From positions 1,005-7,630 of the forward strand of contig PQAK01000215.1 of NCBI GenBank assembly GCA_003105225.1: a DNA stretch of 6,626 nucleotides. The letters are read 5' to 3'. This document shows, piece after piece, positions 1 to 5,505 of this stretch. Below the pieces are notes generated by a model. It did no database searches. It worked only from the letters and a program-made list of their open reading frames with translations, and was not told where the DNA came from. The translations under genes were made by a program, and so were the position numbers. Source of the DNA: Deltaproteobacteria bacterium (GTDB taxonomy: Bacteria > Desulfobacterota > Deferrimicrobia > Deferrimicrobiales > Deferrimicrobiaceae). The first letter of the stretch is position 1, and every line of letters starts with the position of its first letter.

Positions 1-2149
1 CGGGCCCGGTCATCAGCAGCGGGATCTCCACGCGACCGGACGGGTCTTCCAGGAACCGCCCCGCCGCGCCGCCGGCCTTGGCGGACAACTCCTTCGACAG
101 GACGACCTTGCCGCGGAAATCGAGGGTGCGATCGAAGCCCAGGGCGGCCTTGCCGTCGAGATCGGCCTTGTCGGAGCGGATCCGCAACGCGTCGGTCCGG
201 ATTTTTCCCCCCGCGATCCGGAAATCGGCCGAAAGGTCCGAAAACGTGGTCTCCCCGACCTTGCCGGCAGGCACGGCACGACCCGCGGGCAGCAAGGCCT
301 GGAGGCCCGAAACGCCCGTGGCGGCGGACAGCAGGTCCACCCCCTTGATTCTACCACCGGCGACCTTGAAGGAGCCCGACCCCTCGGCCGTCCGCGAGAA
401 CTCGGTGAAATTCCCGGAGGCGCCGCCGATGTCCGCGGAGAGGGACGCCTTGCCGGAAAGGAAATCCTTGAGGGATGTCTTGCGCGACAGGATCTCGTCG
501 GCGGCCACATCCTTGGCGGACACCTTGAGATGGAAATCCGGGCTTTTGCCGGCCAGGCGGATCCGGCCGGAAGCGGCCGCTTCCCCGCCGTACAGGCGAA
601 GCCGCAGGGAATCGAGGAAGAGCGTGCCTTCCTCGTAGCGGCCCGTTCCCGACAGCTCCCGAAACTCCAGGCCCCTGCCCTTCCCCGCGTCGACCTGGAG
701 GCTCCCGTGCGCGGAGATCCCCTTTCCCTTTTCACCGCTCGCGGCGGGCGCGGGCGTCTCCTGCCGTTTCGCCGGTTCGCTCCCTTTCGACGGGGGGAAA
801 AGCGCGTCCAGGTCCAGGTAGGCCATCCGCAGGCGGACCTGGCCCGTCGGGGCCGTTCCGAGGAATACCGGCCCGGCGAGGGTGAACGCCTGGCCGTTGA
901 GCGATCCCGAGAGGGGCTGGAAGTCCACCCGGCTCCCGGACAGATCGAGGCGGCCGGAAAGCCCCCGCACCTCCATCCCCCGCGAGGGAAGACGGAAGCC
1001 TGCGCCTTCGGGAGACAACGACAGGCTCCAGGACTCCTTCGCTTCCGCGTCTTGGCGTTTTCCATGCGCGGACGCGGCCAGCCTCCCCGCGGGCTCCCAT
1101 CCGGCAAGCGGTCCTCCCAGGCTCTTGGCGAGATCCGCAAGCGACTCGACCCGGGCGGAAGCGCTCCACTCCCGTCCTCCCGTGGATGGGGCAAGGGTCG
1201 CTTTGGCGGTCAACAGCAGCGACGGGTAGCGAAGCTGGGCCTCGAGCCCCATCGCCTTCGTGGTTCCGGAAACCTTGACGGCTAGCGCCGCCCGGCCCTT
1301 GAGGGAGAAACCGGACAGCATCGCCGGGGGGCGGGCGAAGATCCGGGGAACCTTCTCCAGGTCGATCTCGGGGAAGGCGACGGCCAGGTCCATTTCAAGA
1401 GGCCCTTCCGGCGCAAGGAACTTCCCGTCCACCGTCACCGGCTGGCCGAACGTCTTCCCCTTCCCGTTCAGACGGTATGCGGGCGCGCCGGGGGAAGACC
1501 CCCCTTCCCGCGCCAGCCTGCCGGCGAACTCGATCTCCCCGCGGACGGCCCCATCGATCCGGGTTTCGACTTCGAAGTCGCTCCGCGGGCCGCCGAGCCC
1601 GGTCAGGCGGCAGGTGAAGGGATCGATCGTCCACCGCGTCTCCCGCCCGTCCTCCCCCTCCAGGGCCAGGACGAGCTTCGCCTCCTCGATAACGAGCGCC
1701 TTCAGGGCGATCGAAACCTTCTCCCCCGGGGGCGGGGCGGCCCCCGTCTTCGGCGCCATGCGGCCGGCGATCTGCGTGCCGGAAGTAGTCCCGTCCCGGT
1801 ACCTGCGGAAGAGGACCGCGGGGCGTCGCAGGATCAGCTTGCCGAACTCCACCCGGCCGGCCAGCAGGGGCCCGAGGGCCACGCGGACTTCCGCATCGGG
1901 GACCGACAGCAGCCGTTCTTCCGGATGGCCGGGATCCCCGGAAACGGCCAGGCCGGATACCCGGACGCCGATTCCCGGCAGCAGGGAGAGGGAGAGCTTC
2001 GAGAAGGAGACCTTGCGGCCGGTCTTCTCTTCCAGCAAGGCGACGATGCGCGGCTTCAGGGAGTCGAGCGGGACCAGCCGGGGGAGGAGGAGCGCCAGCA
2101 GGAGCAGCGCGAAAACGACGACCGCAGCGATTTTGGCCGCTTTCCGCAT
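1..2149 (-). CDS. AsmA-family inner-membrane-anchored envelope protein, C-terminus cut by window edge
   Basis: The frame is open for 716 codons from the ATG at 2149 to the left edge with no stop. Residues about 7-23 form a single hydrophobic segment (KIAAVVVFALLLLLALLL) after a basic N-terminus, an inner-membrane anchor with the rest in the periplasm. Residues about 36-120 match the AsmA N-terminal pattern (EEKTGRKVSFSKLSLSLLPG, then a V-x-L-x-P-L-L-x-G-x-V element). The body is repetitive beta-rich sequence broken by a Pro/Lys/Glu-rich linker at about 455-478. The end carries the AsmA-like C-terminal pattern (GSFKVAGGRIKGVDLL near 593-608, FRIAGGKIRTDALRI near 644-658, DPSGRVEIPLLMTG just before the edge), so probably only a few dozen residues are missing. 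AsmA relatives (TamB, YhdP, YdbH) are bridge-like proteins implicated in phospholipid transport to the outer membrane; which subfamily this is cannot be told. GGAGAGG precedes the ATG, 19 nt after the gatB stop, so it is the distal gene of the gat operon. Confidence 0.88.
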   Translation of the reverse strand, partial: MRKAAKIAAVVVFALLLLALLLPRLVPLDSLKPRIVALLEEKTGRKVSFSKLSLSLLPGIGVRVSGLAVSGDPGHPEERLLSVPDAEVRVALGPLLAGRVEFGKLILRRPAVLFRRYRDGTTSGTQIAGRMAPKTGAAPPPGEKVSIALKALVIEEAKLVLALEGEDGRETRWTIDPFTCRLTGLGGPRSDFEVETRIDGAVRGEIEFAGRLAREGGSSPGAPAYRLNGKGKTFGQPVTVDGKFLAPEGPLEMDLAVAFPEIDLEKVPRIFARPPAMLSGFSLKGRAALAVKVSGTTKAMGLEAQLRYPSLLLTAKATLAPSTGGREWSASARVESLADLAKSLGGPLAGWEPAGRLAASAHGKRQDAEAKESWSLSLSPEGAGFRLPSRGMEVRGLSGRLDLSGSRVDFQPLSGSLNGQAFTLAGPVFLGTAPTGQVRLRMAYLDLDALFPPSKGSEPAKRQETPAPAASGEKGKGISAHGSLQVDAGKGRGLEFRELSGTGRYEEGTLFLDSLRLRLYGGEAAASGRIRLAGKSPDFHLKVSAKDVAADEILSRKTSLKDFLSGKASLSADIGGASGNFTEFSRTAEGSGSFKVAGGRIKGVDLLSAATGVSGLQALLPAGRAVPAGKVGETTFSDLSADFRIAGGKIRTDALRIRSDKADLDGKAALGFDRTLDFRGKVVLSKELSAKAGGAAGRFLEDPSGRVEIPLLMTGP

Positions 2150-2152
2150 ACG

Positions 2153-2159
2153 CCTCTCC
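2153..2159 (-). promoter_or_regulatory. Ribosome binding site of the AsmA-family gene
   Basis: GGAGAGG on the minus strand, in the 19-nt gap after gatB, ends 3 nt before the ATG at 2149 (the GGAG core is 6 nt away). It supports that start and shows the gene is translated from the gat operon transcript with its own ribosome binding site. Confidence 0.65.
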
Positions 2160-2168
2160 GCCGTTGGG

Positions 2169-3584
2169 CTAGCCGAGCTTCTTCTTGAGGACCTCTTGCA
2201 CGATCTTGGGGTTGGCCTTTCCCTTGGTCTCCTTCATCACCTGCCCGACGAAGAAGGAAAGAAGCCCGGCCTTTCCGTTTCGATAGCTTTCCGCCTCCTT
2301 GGGGTTCGCGGCGATCACCTTCGCGACGGTCTCCTCGAGCGCTCCCGCGTCCGAGACCTGGGACAGCCCCTTCTCTTCCCGGAGCTGGCGCAGCGGCTTG
2401 CCCGTCCGGATCACGAGCTCCACCAGCGTCTTGGAGGCCGTGGCCGAGATTTTTCCGGTCTCGCGGTCCTCCACGGCATGCGCGATCGTTTCCGGGGAGA
2501 TCTTTCCGGCGGCGACGGCGTCCTTCCAGTGAATGCATTCGTTCGCGCTGACCTTCGGGTTGCCGCCGTAGATCTTGACGGACGCCTCGAAGAAGTCGGC
2601 CAGCGCACGGGAAGAGGAGAGAAGCTCGGCATCGTACCGGGAGATTCCGCAGGTCGACGCGAGGCGGGCGACCTTCTCCGCGGGCAGTTCGGGGATCGTC
2701 TTGCGCAGCGCATCGATCCACGCGTCATCCACGATCAGGGGGAGGAGATCCGGGTCGGGGAAGTACCGGTAGTCGTGGGCCTCCTCCTTCCCGCGCATCG
2801 GGATCGTGACATTGGCGGCGGCGTCCCAGAGGCGCGTCTCCTGCGCCACGGTCCCCCCGTCCTCGATCTGCTCCACCTGGCGGCGGATCTCGTACTCGAG
2901 GGCCTTCTCCACGTTGCGGAAGGAGTTCATGTTCTTGAGCTCCGCCTTGGTCCCGAACTCCTTCTGCCCCTTCGGGCGCACGGAGACGTTGGCGTCGCAG
3001 CGGAAGGAGCCCTCCTCCATGTTGCCGTCGCACACCTCGAGGTAGACCAGGATGTCCCGCAGGCGCCGCAGGTACGCCCCCCCCTCCTCCGGCGTGCGCA
3101 TGTCGGGCTCGGAGACGATCTCCATCAGGGGGACGGAGCAGCGGTTGAGATCCGCGAGCGACGCCTGCGCGCCGGCGAACTCCCCCTCGTGGACGAGCTT
3201 CCCGGCGTCCTCCTCCATGTGGATCCGCGTGATCCCGATCCGCTTCGTCCCGCCGTCCGCCTCGATGTCGATGTGCCCGGCCAGGGCCAGCGGCAGCTCG
3301 TACTGGGAGATCTGGTACGCCTTGGGCAGGTCCGGGTAGAAGTAGTTCTTCCGGGCGAAGACGCTTTTGCTCTGCACCGCGCACGAGGTGGCGAGCGCCG
3401 TCCGGATCGTGAACTCCACCGCCTTGCGGTTGAGCACCGGGAGCACGCCCGGCATGCCGGTGCACACGGGGCAGGTGTTCTCGTTGGGGGGCGCGCCGAA
3501 CGCCGCGGAGCAGGCGCAGAAGATCTTGCTCTGCGTGGAGAGCTGCGCGTGGACCTCGAGCCCGATGACCGCTTCGAATTCCAT
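2169..3584 (-). CDS. gatB: Asp-tRNA(Asn)/Glu-tRNA(Gln) amidotransferase subunit B
   Basis: GatB binds the mischarged tRNA and activates the Asp or Glu side chain by ATP-dependent phosphorylation before GatA-derived ammonia amidates it. The 471-residue product has the usual family length. The cradle domain (about 1-290) shows VIGLEVHAQLST (6-17), a Cys4 zinc-type site C23-x-C25...C38-P-V-C41, RKNYFYPDLPKAYQISQYE (78-96), GITRIHMEEDAGK (117-129), MEIVSEPD (154-161), EEGSFRCDANVSVRP (190-204) and HDYRYFPDPDL (270-280). H12, E124/E125 and E155 lie where the metal ligands of the kinase site are expected. A helical linker and a YqeY-like tail follow, ending in VGQVMKETKGKANP (446-459). The linker around residues 346-380 lacks the usual N-W start and looks several residues short. 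I chose ATG 3584 because AAGGAG sits 10 nt upstream and the family begins at this point; a GTG at 3593 overlapping the gatA stop is the alternative. Confidence 0.97.
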   Translation of the reverse strand: MEFEAVIGLEVHAQLSTQSKIFCACSAAFGAPPNENTCPVCTGMPGVLPVLNRKAVEFTIRTALATSCAVQSKSVFARKNYFYPDLPKAYQISQYELPLALAGHIDIEADGGTKRIGITRIHMEEDAGKLVHEGEFAGAQASLADLNRCSVPLMEIVSEPDMRTPEEGGAYLRRLRDILVYLEVCDGNMEEGSFRCDANVSVRPKGQKEFGTKAELKNMNSFRNVEKALEYEIRRQVEQIEDGGTVAQETRLWDAAANVTIPMRGKEEAHDYRYFPDPDLLPLIVDDAWIDALRKTIPELPAEKVARLASTCGISRYDAELLSSSRALADFFEASVKIYGGNPKVSANECIHWKDAVAAGKISPETIAHAVEDRETGKISATASKTLVELVIRTGKPLRQLREEKGLSQVSDAGALEETVAKVIAANPKEAESYRNGKAGLLSFFVGQVMKETKGKANPKIVQEVLKKKLG

Positions 3585-3589
3585 GGCCG

Positions 3590-5053
3590 TCACGCTCCTT
3601 CGAGCGGTGCCACCGGCGGGTGCGGCAGGGCGCGCTCGATCGCGGCGGCGGCCGTGAACAGGGTCTCTTCCCGGAAATGGCCGGCCAGCAGCTGGGCCCC
3701 GATCGGCAGCCCTTCCGCGGACATCCCGCACGGCACCGAGATCCCCGGGATCCCCGCCAGGTTGCACGGGATCGTGAAGATGTCGGACAGGTACATCGTC
3801 AGCGGATCGCCCGTCTTCTCCCCCAGGCGGAACGCCGGCGTGGGGGAGGTGGGGGTCAAGATCGCGTCCACCTTCGCAAACGCCGCATCGAAATCTCTCC
3901 GGATGAGCGTGCGGACCTTCTGCGCCTTGCCGTAATAGGCCTCATAGTAGCCCGCGGACAGCGCATACGTCCCGATCATGATGCGCCGCTTCACCTCGGC
4001 GCCGAACCCCTCCGCCCGCGTCCGGGACATCATCTCGATCAGCCCCCCGGCGACCTTCGCCCGGTAGCCGTACCGCACGCCGTCGTACCGCGCGAGGTTG
4101 GAGGAGGCCTCCGCCGGGGCGATGATGTAGTAGGTCGCAACGGCGAAGGAGGTGTGGGGAAGCGAGATCTCCACCGCCTGCGCTCCCTGCACCACGAGGG
4201 CGTCGAGCGCCTTTTCCATGGCCCCCCGGACGGCGGGATCGAGCCCTTCCACCTCGAAATATTCCCGCGGCAGCCCCACCTTCATCCCCTTGACGGGCCG
4301 CTCCGCCGCCGCCGGGTAGTCCGGCACGGGGAGATCGACCGATGTGGAATCCCGGCGGTCGTGCCCCGCAATCACGCCGAGCATCATCGCCGCGTCCGGC
4401 ACGGTGCGCGTGACCGGTCCCCCCTGGTCGAGGGAGGAGGCGAATGCGATCATCCCGTACCGGGAGACGCGCCCGTAGGTGGGCTTCACCCCGACGACGC
4501 CGCACAAAGACGCCGGCTGCCGGATCGACCCGCCGGTGTCGGTCCCCACCCCCGCATAGCACAGCCCCGCGGCCACCGCCGCCGCCGTTCCACCGGAGGA
4601 TCCGCCGGGGATCCGGCCGGTCGCCCAGGGATTCCGGGTCGGACCGAAATGCGAGGTCTCCGTGGAGGAGCCCATGGCGAACTCGTCCATGTTGTGCTTT
4701 CCCAAGAGAACCGCGCCGGAAGCGGCGACCTTTTCCGCCACCGCGGCGTCGTACGGAGGCAGGAAGTAGGAAAGGATCCGGCTGCCGCACGTGGTCCGGA
4801 TCCCCCGGGTGCAGAAGATGTCCTTCAGCCCCAAGGGGACTCCATGCAACACGCCGAGGGCTTCCCCTTTGGCCTGCGTCTCGTCGCGAGCTGTCGCTTC
4901 GGCCATCGCCTTGTCGTGGAGAACGGTGACGTACGCGTTGATCTTCGGATTGATCCGCTCGATGCGGTCGAGGAGCGCGCGGGTAAGTTCCCGGGAGGAG
5001 ATCTCTTTGTCGCGGACTTTCCTCGCCGCCTCCTGCAGCGTCCATTCGTGCAT
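3590..5053 (-). CDS. gatA: Asp-tRNA(Asn)/Glu-tRNA(Gln) amidotransferase subunit A (amidase)
   Basis: GatA is the glutaminase subunit: it hydrolyses glutamine (or asparagine) and channels the ammonia to GatB. The 487-residue product has the family's usual length. The amidase-signature Ser-cisSer-Lys triad is complete: K77 in GVPLGLKDIF, cis-Ser S152 in the GGSSGG loop, and nucleophile S176 in TDTGGSIRQP, with the expected 24-residue spacing between the two serines. The following stretch, VGVKPTYGRVSRYGMIAFAS (187-206) and then SLDQGGPVTR, is typical of GatA rather than of other amidases. The ATG at 5053 is 4 nt after the gatC stop and has GAGGA 8 nt upstream, inside the end of gatC, so the two are probably translationally coupled. 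The TGA stop at 3592-3590 is 5 nt before the gatB ATG. No truncation or lost active-site residue is visible. Confidence 0.98.
   Translation of the reverse strand: MHEWTLQEAARKVRDKEISSRELTRALLDRIERINPKINAYVTVLHDKAMAEATARDETQAKGEALGVLHGVPLGLKDIFCTRGIRTTCGSRILSYFLPPYDAAVAEKVAASGAVLLGKHNMDEFAMGSSTETSHFGPTRNPWATGRIPGGSSGGTAAAVAAGLCYAGVGTDTGGSIRQPASLCGVVGVKPTYGRVSRYGMIAFASSLDQGGPVTRTVPDAAMMLGVIAGHDRRDSTSVDLPVPDYPAAAERPVKGMKVGLPREYFEVEGLDPAVRGAMEKALDALVVQGAQAVEISLPHTSFAVATYYIIAPAEASSNLARYDGVRYGYRAKVAGGLIEMMSRTRAEGFGAEVKRRIMIGTYALSAGYYEAYYGKAQKVRTLIRRDFDAAFAKVDAILTPTSPTPAFRLGEKTGDPLTMYLSDIFTIPCNLAGIPGISVPCGMSAEGLPIGAQLLAGHFREETLFTAAAAIERALPHPPVAPLEGA
3595..3600 (-). promoter_or_regulatory. gatB ribosome binding site that decides the start
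   Basis: AAGGAG on the minus strand lies inside the last codons of gatA. It is 10 nt from the ATG at 3584 but only 1 nt from the GTG at 3593, too close for normal use, so it argues for the ATG start. Confidence 0.65.
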
Positions 5054-5057
5054 CGTT

Positions 5058-5348
5058 TCAGTCCTCGAGGATGCGCGGCACGCGGAAGAAGTCCTCGAAG
5101 CGGTCGGGGGCGTTCGACAGGATCGCCTCCTTGTCACCGAACGGGCACACGGAATCGTCCCGGAACGGCGTTCCCATCTCCACGGCGTGCGACGTGGGCA
5201 CGACCTCCCGGGTATCGAGCGTGTCGAGCTGCCGGATGTAGTCGAGGATGTTGCCGATCTGGTCGCGCAGCCGGTCGACTTCCTCCTCGGAGAGGGCGAG
5301 CCGGGCGAGCCGCGCCACGTGCAGCACCTCTTCCCGCGTGATCGCCAT
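5058..5348 (-). CDS. gatC: Asp-tRNA(Asn)/Glu-tRNA(Gln) amidotransferase subunit C
   Basis: GatC is the small non-catalytic subunit that wraps the GatA-GatB interface and is needed for folding and stability of GatA. The 96-residue product has the normal family length. It starts with the helical N-terminal segment EEVLHVARLARLALSEEEVD (6-25) and an amphipathic helix (about 27-42). It then has the conserved tail: LDTLDTREVVPTSHAVEM (41-58), R63-D64-D65, SNAPDRFEDFFRVPRILED (78-96). The ATG at 5348 is preferred over an upstream in-frame ATG at 5420 because family similarity begins there and GGGGGA lies 6 nt upstream. It is the first gene of the leftward gatCAB-asmA-like operon and faces the divergent spacer that must hold the operon promoter. 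Confidence 0.97.
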   Translation of the reverse strand: MAITREEVLHVARLARLALSEEEVDRLRDQIGNILDYIRQLDTLDTREVVPTSHAVEMGTPFRDDSVCPFGDKEAILSNAPDRFEDFFRVPRILED

Positions 5349-5389
5349 CGAAGATCCCCCGGTACGAACGGATTTGCGGCAGAGGATCA

Positions 5390-5398
5390 AATCTACCA
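5390..5398 (-). promoter_or_regulatory. Candidate extended -10 for the gatCAB operon
   Basis: On the minus strand TGGTAGATT (5398 to 5390) has the TG-N extension followed by a four-of-six -10 hexamer. It sits about 42 nt upstream of the gatC ATG in one of the few AT-rich patches of the spacer. No convincing -35 is seen at 16-18 nt. A second candidate, TAAAAT at 5447-5442, matches five of six bases but also lacks a -35. One of the two probably serves the operon; I cannot choose between them. Confidence 0.3.
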
Positions 5399-5414
5399 TA
5401 GTTTCCGCCCGCGG

Positions 5415-5438
5415 GGACACCGGCTCCGCCGGTTGTCC
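5415..5438. repeat. GC-rich inverted repeat (hairpin) in the divergent spacer
   Basis: The arms 5415-5424 (GGACACCGGC) and 5428-5438 pair over 10 base pairs with one bulged T (5433 or 5434) and a 3-nt loop (5425-5427). It lies between the gatC start and the rlmL promoter. It could be an operator for a dimeric regulator, a stem at the 5' end of the gat mRNA if the upstream TAAAAT is the -10, or a chance feature of GC-rich DNA. The plus-strand flank has only four T's, starting four bases after the stem, so it is a poor terminator. Confidence 0.5.
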
Positions 5439-5471
5439 TGCATTTTAGTAACCATGAAGCGGGTGGCCGAT

Positions 5472-5499
5472 TTCACGGCGCGGCGTCACGGGGTATGAT
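5472..5499 (+). promoter_or_regulatory. Sigma-70-type promoter for rlmL, placed for a leaderless transcript
   Basis: TATGAT at 5494-5499 matches five of six -10 consensus bases, and TTCACG at 5472-5477 matches four of six -35 bases with a 16-nt spacer. Counting 7 nt from the end of the -10 puts the transcription start on or next to the A of the rlmL ATG at 5506. This fits the absence of a usable ribosome binding site. It was found by reading the sequence, with no mapped start to confirm it. Confidence 0.55.
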
Positions 5500-5505
5500 G
5501 GCCGC

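Noticed and set aside
13..1194. A 393-codon minus-strand open frame in a different frame from the AsmA-family gene
   Set aside because: It is Arg/Ser/Pro-rich out-of-frame sequence. The AsmA frame runs through the same bases without a stop and shows the family patterns.
2167..2174. GGCTAGCC palindrome across the gatB stop
   Set aside because: An 8-bp palindrome in GC-rich DNA is expected by chance, and it is too short for a terminator or a convincing operator.
1260..3935. An 891-codon plus-strand open frame
   Set aside because: It lies antisense to the AsmA-family gene, all of gatB and the end of gatA, which have clear homology and ribosome binding sites. Its predicted protein is Arg/Gly/Leu-rich and low-complexity, as expected from a GC-rich gene read backwards.
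3620..5341. A 573-codon plus-strand open frame antisense to gatA and gatC
   Set aside because: It is a shadow of gatA and gatC: the predicted protein is Arg/Gly/His-rich, with no recognisable domain and no ribosome binding site of note.
5415..5450. Hairpin followed by TGCATTTT as a rho-independent terminator on the plus strand
   Set aside because: The T-run is only four bases and is offset from the stem, and no rightward gene lies upstream that would need terminating.
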